A stretch of DNA of 16,461 bases from Flavicella sp037132785 (GTDB lineage Bacteria; Bacteroidota; Bacteroidia; Flavobacteriales; Flavobacteriaceae), in the NCBI RefSeq assembly GCF_037132785.1, contig NZ_JBAHZZ010000025.1, positions 1 to 16,461 on the forward strand. Reading direction: 5' to 3'. A model generated the notes under the pieces. That model worked only from the letters and a program-made list of their open reading frames with translations, did not search any database and was not told where the DNA came from. Each line of letters begins with the position of its first letter. The stretch's first letter is position 1. The position numbers were made by a program, and so were the translations under genes. Below are positions 1 through 7,236 of the stretch, in pieces.

Positions 1-86
1 TCTCCTCGATTTATCATTTTTATGGCATCCCTTCGTATAATTTCTCTTTCTTGATCGGACACGCTTCGTAAGTCTGTTTTTTCCAT
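1..86 (-). CDS. IS630-family transposase, N-terminal fragment (runs off left edge)
   Basis: Read on the minus strand, an ATG at 86-84 opens a frame of 28 complete codons (starting MEKTDLRSVSDQEREIIRRD) that is still open at the window edge. The last 39 bases (positions 1-39) are identical to 15793-15831 on the plus strand, where the same frame continues into a recognisable IS630/Tc1-like transposase. That identity is what identifies this fragment. This copy keeps a proper start codon and the residues missing from the right-hand copy, so it probably represents the intact 5' end. The insertion-sequence terminus should lie a short way upstream (about 87-165), but its inverted repeat cannot be defined because the other end is outside the window. 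A near-match to a flavobacterial -7 box, TATCTTTA, sits just upstream of the ATG. Confidence 0.85.
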   Translation of the reverse strand, partial: MEKTDLRSVSDQEREIIRRDAIKMINRG

Positions 87-273
87 AAATAAAGATACAA
101 AAAAATATATTAATTAAAGAACTATTGGTTCTGAGTTAATAATACCTGAATTTAATAGTTCTACTATCATAACTTTAAATTCATTATCATACTTTTTTAC
201 AATAAGTCAAATATAAAATTTAAAACTCATAAAAATCGTCACACCAAGGGTAGATACACTCCATTCAGCCAGC

Positions 274-1110
274 TTAGAAATTATAAATTCTTTTAAACTC
301 ATCATATTCTTCCAAAAACACCTCAATAATTTTAAGCTTATCGTCTTTAATAAAATATTCTCCAATTTTTTTTGATGAACAGAATTCAATAAAAGTATTA
401 ATCTTCTCTTTTGGAATTCCAATTTGGAGAAACAAATCATCTCCAAAATCCTGTCTTATTTTGCTCAGTGCATTTGTAGCTTGTAGAGAAAGTTTTTCTT
501 CATTTCTTTTTATCTTTCTATTCACTTTTCCTATTTTTCCAATTTCTTTTATCAATGGAGCTAAAACATACCCCCCAAGAAGCATCAAATCTGCGTCACC
601 TCCAGCAGGACCACCTAACGAACTATTATCAGATGTTTTCCTTCTAGCCCACTCATCATCAACAGTTAATGGATTTACACCCGCCGTTGAAAAATTCAAA
701 ACTTCGGAGGAAAAAGTATATTTTGACTTAGCTTTTTTCATATTGGAAATATCTGACCACAAATTCCCAGACAATCCATTACTAATGACAACCTCTGTTA
801 ATTCATTCACTTTAACTTCTAATTTAATAGGTATATAACTACTATTCATTATTTCAGCTCTAATCACAATTATTTTTTCTATATACTTTATTCCTGAAAT
901 CAATAAAGTATCATTTAATTTAACTTCAATTTCAAATTGTCCATTCAAATTACTTATCGTGCCAAAATTCGAACTTAAATTTAATACATGTATGTCTGGT
1001 ACAAATAAGATATCACTCTGGACCACACCACTCAAAGTAGTCCCAGAGACCTGTCCAGATACAATCAATGTTGTACTAAACAAAAACAGAATAAACAAAA
1101 AGGTTTTCAT
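274..1110 (-). CDS. Secreted protein with carboxypeptidase-regulatory-like domain, function unknown
   Basis: This is a 278-residue protein. Residues 1-20 form a typical signal peptide: a Lys near the start, a Phe/Leu-rich hydrophobic core, then a small-residue region ending around SGQ. Residues of about 26-110 resemble the CarboxypepD_reg-like beta-sandwich common in Bacteroidota exported proteins: an SGVV start, an 'NLNGQFEIEV' strand, 'DTLLISGI', and a closing 'VNELTEVVIS'. That family is found in TonB-dependent receptors and in small periplasmic or surface proteins. The C-terminal part (about 111-278) is not recognised. It has a Gly-rich stretch (166-180, with GGPAGGDAD and LLGG) and a charged, probably helical tail. 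There is no type IX secretion C-terminal domain that I can see. The gene stands alone and diverges from recQ, with overlapping palindromes directly upstream. Export is likely; the function is unknown. Confidence 0.75.
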   Translation of the reverse strand: MKTFLFILFLFSTTLIVSGQVSGTTLSGVVQSDILFVPDIHVLNLSSNFGTISNLNGQFEIEVKLNDTLLISGIKYIEKIIVIRAEIMNSSYIPIKLEVKVNELTEVVISNGLSGNLWSDISNMKKAKSKYTFSSEVLNFSTAGVNPLTVDDEWARRKTSDNSSLGGPAGGDADLMLLGGYVLAPLIKEIGKIGKVNRKIKRNEEKLSLQATNALSKIRQDFGDDLFLQIGIPKEKINTFIEFCSSKKIGEYFIKDDKLKIIEVFLEEYDEFKRIYNF

Positions 1111-1515
1111 GAACTCATTAGCTAATTAGTAGCTACTAAAATATTTAATAATTCTTTTTGATAATACAAAAAAAACCAAAGGAAAACTTAAGGAAATACT
1201 AAATTGATTAAAAGATACAATATATATTCTTGGCAATCGACTGGAATAATTACCCTGAAATTATATTTCTATACCCTCCCCCCTCCTTCCTATGTAATAT
1301 AGAATATTTTAGCATATATCACTACTTATCTTTTCTCTTTTTTAAGAGAACTAGCCATCACTGAAGAAATCCAAAAACAGGATAAAATCTAGATTCATTT
1401 ATATTAATTTTTCGTCTAAATTATTTTAAAAAACCATTTAAAAAACGCCTATATAAATTTACTATTTCAGTGAATAAGGTATATTTGCAAGAGCAATATT
1501 TATATTAGTTTTTCG
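1111..1515. other. Intergenic region between two divergent genes
   Basis: These 405 bp separate the secreted-protein gene from recQ. I see no convincing small gene or structured RNA. The region holds two overlapping palindromes next to the left gene (1117-1139), a C-rich tract (1274-1291) that stands out in AT-rich DNA, a weak 7-bp hairpin (1333-1350) and the recQ promoter near 1480. A possible minus-strand -7 box for the left gene (TATCTTTT, 1217-1210) is one base off consensus and about 100 bp from the start codon, so it is only a suggestion. Confidence 0.6.
1480..1487 (+). promoter_or_regulatory. Putative recQ promoter, -7 box
   Basis: TATATTTG fits the Bacteroidota -7 consensus TAnnTTTG exactly and lies 28 bp before the recQ ATG. 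The -33 position, about 20 bp upstream, holds only TTTA instead of TTG. Transcription would start near 1493, giving a leader of roughly 20 nt with no Shine-Dalgarno sequence, which is usual for this phylum. Confidence 0.5.
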
Positions 1516-3633
1516 ATGTCTAAAAAAGAATTATTACATACTACTTTAAAAGAATATTTTGGATATGAAAAATTCAGACCCTTACAAGAAAAAATAATTA
1601 CATCCATACTTGAAGGCAAAGACAATTTGGTTATTATGCCTACAGGTGGAGGTAAATCTATTTGTTTTCAACTTCCAGCCTTACTACTAGATGGAGTTAC
1701 TTTGGTTATTTCACCACTAATTGCATTGATGAAAGATCAAGTAGATGGATTAAATGCCAATGGAATTCCATCTGCTTTTTTAAACAGTTCTCAATCCGAA
1801 CAAGAAAACCAAACCATCTTAAATGATCTAAAAAAGGGAAAGATAAAATTGTTATATCTAGCTCCTGAAAGTCTTGCTTTTTTTGAAATAGTCATTCAAG
1901 AAATAAAAATAAGTTTAATTGCTATAGATGAAGCTCATTGTATTTCTTCTTGGGGGCACGACTTTAGACCAGCATATACACAATTAGGGTTTTTAAAAAA
2001 AAGACTATCAAACACCCCAATTATTGCCTTAACAGCAACCGCTGATAAAGCTACTAGAGAAGATATCCTTACTCAGTTAGGATTGCCTTTAGCAGAAAGA
2101 CATATCGCTTCTTTTGACAGACCCAATATTTCACTTGAGGTACGAAACGCACAAAATAGAATTATACAAATTGTAAAATTTATTAAGGAAAGACCGAATA
2201 CATCAGGAATCATTTATTGTCTGAGTAGAAAGACCACAGAGCAAGTTGCTACTCGGTTAACTAAAAATGGTTTTAAAGCAAAAGCCTATCATGCTGGTTT
2301 GCCTCATGAAGAACGCGCACGTATACAAGAAGATTTTATTTATGACAAAAGTCAAATAATTTGTGCCACTATTGCCTTTGGAATGGGAATAGACAAATCG
2401 AATGTACGTTGGGTAATTCATTACAATCTTCCAAAAAATATGGAAGGTTATTATCAGGAAATTGGTAGAGCCGGTCGTGATGGCGTAAAATCTGAGACTA
2501 TATTATTTTACAGCTATGCAGATGTAATCCAATTACAAAAATTCGCTCAAAACTCTGGAAATAAGAAAGTTCAGCTTTCTAAGTTAGAACGCATGCAACA
2601 ATACACGGAAGCTCTTAGCTGTAGAAGAAAAATATTACTGAGTTATTTTGGTGAATTTATAGAGAAAGACTGTGGCAATTGTGATGTATGTAAAAATCCG
2701 CCTGAATTTTTTGATGGAACCACCATTGCTCAAAAAATATTATCAGGAATTTTCCGACTCAATGAAAAAGAACCAATTGGTACACTTGTGGATTTTTTAA
2801 GAGGCTCTCAAAATGCACTTATTTACGACAAAGGGTATCAAAATTTAAAAACTTACGGTATCGCAAAGGAGATATCTTGGCGAAATGTACAGCAATATAT
2901 TGTTCAACTTATTAATTTAGGTTATTGTGAAATTGCATTTCATGAAAACAATGCACTTAAATTTAGTACCCTCGCTAAAAATGTTTTATTTGAAGGAGAA
3001 AAAGTTCGTTTAACCAAAGTACCCAAAATACCACTGACTAAAAAGGAATTTGCCAAAGTAGGAAAAACTAAAAAATCGACAACCGATTTATTTGAAAGAT
3101 TGCGTTTATTGAGATTACAAATAGCGCAAGGTCATGAAATCCCAGCTTACCTAGTTTTTAACGATGCTACTTTAAAGCAAATGGAAAAAGAAAGACCTAT
3201 GACCGATGATGACTTTTTGGCTATTGATGGAGTTGGACGAAAGAAATTCGAAGATTTTGGTTTTGATTTTATCAAAGAAATTATCGCATTTCAAAAAGAA
3301 AAAATCATCACTAAAAAAAAGGTAAAAAAAACTAAAGGAGATACTTTACAAGAAACTTTCAAACTCTTTAAAAAAGGCTTATCAGCCATAGAAATATCTC
3401 AAGATCGCAAACTAAGTTTGGTGACAATTCAAACACATTTTATCAAGTTACACAAAGAAAATCATGATATTAGTCTTGATGAATTTGTAAATCGAAAAGA
3501 ATTGGAGTTATTAACTAATGCAAAAATAACACTTAAAGGTTCAACAAGCTTACGTGCTTATTATGAATATTTTGAAGAAGAAATGCATTATGACACCATT
3601 AAATTTGGTTTGGCTATCTTAGATAAACAATAA
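1516..3633 (+). CDS. recQ: ATP-dependent DNA helicase RecQ
   Basis: This 705-residue 3'-5' superfamily 2 helicase acts in recombination and replication-fork repair. Helicase motifs are visible in order: Walker A MPTGGGKS (41-48), DEAH (138-141), TAT (173-175) and motif VI QEIGRAGRDG (314-323). Four zinc-binding cysteines (C369, C386, C389, C392) have the canonical 17-3-3 spacing. A winged-helix RQC domain covers about 400-500, followed by an HRDC domain at about 523-592 (TTDLFERLRLLR to the DGVGRKKFEDFG hairpin). After a Lys-rich linker (about 595-608) comes an extra helix-turn-helix-like tail (about 610-705), making it longer than the roughly 610-residue E. coli protein; such tails are known in RecQs of this phylum. 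The ATG follows a consensus promoter. The gene converges with bshA, only 11 bp apart. Confidence 0.97.
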   Translation: MSKKELLHTTLKEYFGYEKFRPLQEKIITSILEGKDNLVIMPTGGGKSICFQLPALLLDGVTLVISPLIALMKDQVDGLNANGIPSAFLNSSQSEQENQTILNDLKKGKIKLLYLAPESLAFFEIVIQEIKISLIAIDEAHCISSWGHDFRPAYTQLGFLKKRLSNTPIIALTATADKATREDILTQLGLPLAERHIASFDRPNISLEVRNAQNRIIQIVKFIKERPNTSGIIYCLSRKTTEQVATRLTKNGFKAKAYHAGLPHEERARIQEDFIYDKSQIICATIAFGMGIDKSNVRWVIHYNLPKNMEGYYQEIGRAGRDGVKSETILFYSYADVIQLQKFAQNSGNKKVQLSKLERMQQYTEALSCRRKILLSYFGEFIEKDCGNCDVCKNPPEFFDGTTIAQKILSGIFRLNEKEPIGTLVDFLRGSQNALIYDKGYQNLKTYGIAKEISWRNVQQYIVQLINLGYCEIAFHENNALKFSTLAKNVLFEGEKVRLTKVPKIPLTKKEFAKVGKTKKSTTDLFERLRLLRLQIAQGHEIPAYLVFNDATLKQMEKERPMTDDDFLAIDGVGRKKFEDFGFDFIKEIIAFQKEKIITKKKVKKTKGDTLQETFKLFKKGLSAIEISQDRKLSLVTIQTHFIKLHKENHDISLDEFVNRKELELLTNAKITLKGSTSLRAYYEYFEEEMHYDTIKFGLAILDKQ

Positions 3634-3644
3634 GTAAATTCCCT

Positions 3645-4781
3645 TTATTTATCTCTTTCAGCATCCAAATCTTTATATATTTTTTCATAGAAAGGAAGAA
3701 TCTCTTCTATGGAAAACTTTTTAGAATGTTCCCTTGCATTCTTTTTAAATTTACTTAATTTTTCAGAATCTTCTAAGATATAAATTGCATTTTTAGCCAT
3801 GTCCATAACATCACCTACATTGCTTAAAAAACCTGTTTTCCCATGAACATTTACCTCAGGAAGACCTCCTGAATTACTCGATATTACAGGAGTTTTGGCT
3901 GCCATTGCCTCCAATGCGACCAAACCAAAACTTTCGGTCTCAGAAGGCAATAAAAACAGATCTGTATAGCAAAGTATTTTCTCTAATTCAACACTATTCC
4001 CTAAAAACAAGACACTATCGTAAACACCTAATTCTTTGGCTTTTAAACGAGCTATTTGTAAGTCTGGTCCCTCTCCAACCAACAAAAGTTTAGAGGGAAT
4101 TTCTTTTTGTACATTGTAAAATATCTCTACTACATCCGCAGTTCTTTTTACAGGTCTAAAATTACTTATATGTGTTAATATTCGTTCATCCTTTTTAGCT
4201 ATAGAAATTCTCTGACATTCGTCATGTAGCTTTTCTGGGTATTTTTCTAATTCAATGAAATTGTAAATCACATGAATTTCTTTTTTTATATCAAATAAAT
4301 TTAAAGTTTGACTTTTTAAGCTTTTAGAAACTGTAGTTACTGCATCTGACTGATTTACACTAAATTCAACAGATTTTTTATAACTAGGATGACTCCCTAC
4401 CAAAGTAATATCGGTACCGTGTAAAGTAGTTACCACTTTTATATCTATTCCTTGTTCTTTTAGCATTTGCTTGGCCATATATGCGGCATATGCGTGAGGA
4501 ATTGCATAATGAACATGCAATATTTCCAAATTAAATTTAGATACTACTTCAACCATTTTCGCCGATAAAGCCAATTCATAAGGTTGGTATTCAAAAAGAG
4601 GGTATTCTTTTATCTGTACCTGATGAAAATGCAAACCACTAGAAATAAAATCTAACCGAACGGGTTGATTATAGGTAATAAAATGAACCTCATGATTCTT
4701 ACGTGCCAACGCCATTCCCAATTCAGTTGCTACAACTCCACTCCCACCAAAAGTAGGATAACATACGATTCCGATTCTCAT
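3645..4781 (-). CDS. bshA: N-acetyl-alpha-D-glucosaminyl L-malate synthase BshA
   Basis: This 378-residue GT-B fold, GT4-family glycosyltransferase performs the first step of bacillithiol synthesis: it transfers GlcNAc from UDP-GlcNAc to L-malate in the cytoplasm. The N-terminus has the BshA signature, YPTFGGSGVVATELG (8-22), followed by HEVHFIT. Further matches to the Bacillus enzyme are HVHYAIPHAYAAY, the TTLHGTDITLVG loop and YNFIELEKY. The C-terminal nucleotide-sugar site shows SNFRPVKR, LLLVGEGPD and the E-x7-E type motif ETESFGLVALEAMA. Length matches the family (about 375-380). It is the last gene of the minus-strand block, 65 bp after the second lpxD-like gene, with no clear promoter in the gap, so co-transcription is possible. 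Bacillithiol is known from Bacteroidota as well as Firmicutes. The deacetylase (BshB) and cysteine ligase (BshC) genes are not in the window. Confidence 0.95.
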   Translation of the reverse strand: MRIGIVCYPTFGGSGVVATELGMALARKNHEVHFITYNQPVRLDFISSGLHFHQVQIKEYPLFEYQPYELALSAKMVEVVSKFNLEILHVHYAIPHAYAAYMAKQMLKEQGIDIKVVTTLHGTDITLVGSHPSYKKSVEFSVNQSDAVTTVSKSLKSQTLNLFDIKKEIHVIYNFIELEKYPEKLHDECQRISIAKKDERILTHISNFRPVKRTADVVEIFYNVQKEIPSKLLLVGEGPDLQIARLKAKELGVYDSVLFLGNSVELEKILCYTDLFLLPSETESFGLVALEAMAAKTPVISSNSGGLPEVNVHGKTGFLSNVGDVMDMAKNAIYILEDSEKLSKFKKNAREHSKKFSIEEILPFYEKIYKDLDAERDK

Positions 4782-4846
4782 GAAAATTTTCTTATAAATT
4801 TATTCATTACTACGAATTATATACTTACAATTAAAATAATATCTCT

Positions 4847-5767
4847 TTATTTTTCCTCTTTTAAAATCCTTCTAATTCCAGCAATTTCTTTCATTTTTTC
4901 TCTGGCCTCAGTAGCTGGAGATCCAAAATAAATCTTGCCACCTTCAATACTCTTTGTTACACCAGTCTGACCTAAAACCACTGCTTTTTTTCCTATAGTT
5001 ATTCCGCTCGTAATCCCAACTTGTCCCCAAATTGTAACCTCATCTTCAATGATAACACAGCCAGCAATTCCTGTTTGTGAAGCGATCAAACATTTTTTTC
5101 CTACTACAGTATCATGTCCAATTTGTACTTGGTTATCTATTTTAGTTCCTTCTTTCACTAAAGTATCACCTGTTACTCCTCTATCTAAAGTACACAGAGC
5201 ACCCAAGTCTACATTATCTTCAAGGACAACTCTTCCTCCTGAAACCAATTTATCAAATCCTTCTGGTCTGTTTTTATAATAAAAAGCATCTGCTCCTAAA
5301 ACCGTCCCACTATGAATAGTAACATTATTTCCTATAACACAATCATCATAAACGGTTACACTAGAATAAATCAAACAGTTTTTACCAATTGTCACATTAT
5401 TACCGATAAAAACATTTGGCTGTATCACTGTATTGGCTCCAATAATTGCAGATTCACTAATGCCAGCGGTACTCGCAATAAATGGATTAAAATGATTTGT
5501 TAATTTGTTAAAATCACGAAAGGGATCATCAGAAATTAAAAGAGCCTTACCTTTTGGACATGCTAACTCTTTATTTATCAAAATTACTGTTGCTTCAGAT
5601 TCTAAAGCTTTTGTATAATATTTTGGATGATCAACAAAAACAATATCTCCTGAGCTGACTACATGAATTTCATTCATTCCAAAAACAGGAAAATCATCTG
5701 CTCCAATATAGTTACAATTAAGAATCGTCGCTATCCTCTTTAAACTTTGTTTGTTTTTAAATTTCAT
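4847..5767 (-). CDS. LpxD-like N-acyltransferase paralogue (left-handed beta-helix)
   Basis: From the ATG at 5767 this is a 306-residue homologue of UDP-3-O-acylglucosamine N-acyltransferase. The frame is open up to a GTG at 5854, but the LpxD-like fold begins at MKFKNKQSLKRIA, so I chose the internal ATG. Residues of about 1-95 form an LpxD-type N-terminal domain (compare FVDHPKYY with FLSNEKYT in the other copy). Hexapeptide repeats follow (IGANTV, IGNNVTIGKNC, IGNNVTIHSG). The first catalytic histidine is present in QVQIGHDT (H218, equivalent to E. coli H239). The second (E. coli H276) is expected 37 residues later, but Gly is found there (G255). A true LpxD is encoded in the same block, so this copy probably acylates a different sugar or has another role. 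It lies between efp and bshA. Confidence 0.85.
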   Translation of the reverse strand: MKFKNKQSLKRIATILNCNYIGADDFPVFGMNEIHVVSSGDIVFVDHPKYYTKALESEATVILINKELACPKGKALLISDDPFRDFNKLTNHFNPFIASTAGISESAIIGANTVIQPNVFIGNNVTIGKNCLIYSSVTVYDDCVIGNNVTIHSGTVLGADAFYYKNRPEGFDKLVSGGRVVLEDNVDLGALCTLDRGVTGDTLVKEGTKIDNQVQIGHDTVVGKKCLIASQTGIAGCVIIEDEVTIWGQVGITSGITIGKKAVVLGQTGVTKSIEGGKIYFGSPATEAREKMKEIAGIRRILKEEK

Positions 5768-5866
5768 CTCATACTTTTTAAAATAAAAAAGAATTTTACA
5801 CAACTTTAATTTAGTTATTTGTAAAACTCCTTTAGTATTGATCCAATAATTCACAAATACTTGTAA

Positions 5867-6433
5867 TTACTCTTTAATACGTTCTTGATACGTTCCTTTA
5901 GACGTTTCAATTTTAATCTTATCTCCCTCATTTATAAACAAAGGTACATTGATAATTGCTCCTGTTTCTACCGTTGCAGGTTTGGTTGCATTTGTAGCAG
6001 TATTTCCCTTTACTCCTGGCTCAGTATAAGTAACTTCTAGGATGACACTCGCAGGCATTTCTACAGCCAAAGGCATTTCATCATCTAATCTTACAACTAC
6101 AGTAACTATTTCACCTTCCTTCATTAATTCTGGTGAATCCAAAATTATTTTTTCCAAAGTAATTTGATTGTAATCTAAAGTATTCATAAAGTTAAACATA
6201 TCTCCATCTGCATACAAATATTGATACTTTCTAGTTTCAACCCTTACTTCTTCGATTTTATGACCCGCAGAAAAAGTATTATCTATAACTTTCCCTGTGG
6301 TTAAGCTTTTTAATTTAGTTCTTACAAAAGCCGGTCCTTTACCAGGTTTTACATGTTGGAATTCAATAATCTTATATGTACCATTATTATATTTGATACA
6401 CAATCCATTTCTAATATCTGATGTAGATGCCAT
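5867..6433 (-). CDS. efp: Elongation factor P
   Basis: This 188-residue translation factor binds between the ribosomal P and E sites and relieves stalling at consecutive prolines. All three domains are present: an N-terminal KOW-like domain with the exposed loop VKPGKGPAFVRTKLK, and two OB folds, the first beginning near KIEEVRVETRKYQYLYADGD and the last ending in the family signature INEGDKIKIETSKGTYQERI. The loop lysine that is modified in many bacteria is K32. The window contains no modification enzyme, so the type of modification cannot be inferred. Length matches the family (185-190). It sits 15 bp after lpxA, so it is likely transcribed with the lipid A genes. Confidence 0.98.
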   Translation of the reverse strand: MASTSDIRNGLCIKYNNGTYKIIEFQHVKPGKGPAFVRTKLKSLTTGKVIDNTFSAGHKIEEVRVETRKYQYLYADGDMFNFMNTLDYNQITLEKIILDSPELMKEGEIVTVVVRLDDEMPLAVEMPASVILEVTYTEPGVKGNTATNATKPATVETGAIINVPLFINEGDKIKIETSKGTYQERIKE

Positions 6434-6448
6434 TATATTGTTTTTAAC

Positions 6449-7231
6449 TTAGTTACTAAAATATCCTTTCATAATTCCTCTTTGTGAATTTTGGATGAAT
6501 TTAATAATATCATCTCGTTCACTAGAAACCTCCATCTCTGCCTCAATTATTAGAATTGCTTGACTGTTATTGTATTTACTTTGAAATAAAATTCTGTAAA
6601 TATTTTGAATTTCTCTAATTTTCTCTGGGCTAAAACCTCTTCTTCTAAGACCAACAGAATTGATTCCTACATATGATAAAGGCTCTCTTGCTGCTTTTAC
6701 AAACGGCGGTACATCTTTTCTCACCAAAGAACCTCCTGTTACAAAGGCATGATCTCCTATAGAACAAAATTGATGAATCGCAGTCATTCCAGCTAAAATA
6801 ACACTATTACCAATATTAGTATGACCTGCCAAAGTAGTACCATTCGAAAAAACGCAATCATTTCCAACAATACAATCGTGGGCAATATGGCAATAAGCCA
6901 TAATCAAACAATTATTTCCTATAACTGTTTTCATACGATCAGAAGTACCACGGTTAATGGTAACACATTCTCTAATCGTAACATTATTTCCTATAATTGT
7001 AACTGTTTCCTCTCCATCGTATTTCAAGTCTTGAGGAATAGCAGAAATTACTGCTCCTGGAAAAATTCTACAGTTTTCTCCAATCGTAGCTCCTTCCATA
7101 ATAGTCACATTAGAGCCAATCCAAGTTCCGGAGCCTATAGTCACATTATTATGTATGGTTGTAAAAGGTTCTATGACAACGTTTCTAGCAATTTTTGCTT
7201 GTGGATGTACATATGCTAATGGTTGATTCAT
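6449..7231 (-). CDS. lpxA: Acyl-ACP--UDP-N-acetylglucosamine O-acyltransferase LpxA
   Basis: LpxA performs the first step of lipid A synthesis, moving a 3-hydroxyacyl chain from ACP to the 3-OH of UDP-GlcNAc in the cytoplasm. The 260-residue protein (family about 255-262) starts with the usual AYVHPQAKIARNVVIEPF. It carries a left-handed beta-helix of hexapeptide repeats up to about residue 180, and then a helical C-terminal domain beginning near GLRRRGFSPEKI. The catalytic His is H118 in YCHIAHDC (equivalent to E. coli H125). The conserved segment DVPPFVKAAREPLSYVGIN follows. The gene lies 5 bp after lpxC-fabZ and 15 bp before efp, so it is translated from the same transcript. UDP-GlcNAc is shared with BshA, encoded downstream. 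Confidence 0.97.
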   Translation of the reverse strand: MNQPLAYVHPQAKIARNVVIEPFTTIHNNVTIGSGTWIGSNVTIMEGATIGENCRIFPGAVISAIPQDLKYDGEETVTIIGNNVTIRECVTINRGTSDRMKTVIGNNCLIMAYCHIAHDCIVGNDCVFSNGTTLAGHTNIGNSVILAGMTAIHQFCSIGDHAFVTGGSLVRKDVPPFVKAAREPLSYVGINSVGLRRRGFSPEKIREIQNIYRILFQSKYNNSQAILIIEAEMEVSSERDDIIKFIQNSQRGIMKGYFSN

Positions 7232-7236
7232 AATTA

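Noticed and set aside
118..162. Inverted repeat AGAACTATT / AATAGTTCT between the left IS and the secreted-protein gene, possible IS terminus or terminator
   Set aside because: A 9-bp stem with a 27-base loop and no extension; it cannot be tied to the IS ends because the other end of the element is outside the window.
461..838. 125-residue open frame on the plus strand opposite the secreted-protein gene
   Set aside because: Low-complexity Ser/Phe/Pro-rich translation, fully antisense to a gene with a signal peptide and a recognisable domain; a shadow frame.
1333..1350. Hairpin TTCTCTT / AAGAGAA in the intergenic region
   Set aside because: Seven pairs, four-base loop, but no T-run in either direction and no gene end nearby; likely chance.
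3621..3654. Inverted repeat AGATAAA / TTTATCT spanning the convergent recQ and bshA stop codons, a possible two-way terminator
   Set aside because: The stem is only 7 AT-rich pairs with a 20-base loop and no GC core or clear U-tract; in DNA this AT-rich it is not convincing.
5768..5854. N-terminal extension of the LpxD-like paralogue from a GTG at 5854
   Set aside because: The extra 29 residues do not resemble the family, start with GTG, and the normal LpxD-like fold begins at the internal ATG.
6821..7219. 132-residue open frame opposite lpxA, with similar frames opposite the lpxD-like gene
   Set aside because: Ser/Asn/Ile-rich repeats arise from the complement of hexapeptide-repeat codons; no independent coding evidence.
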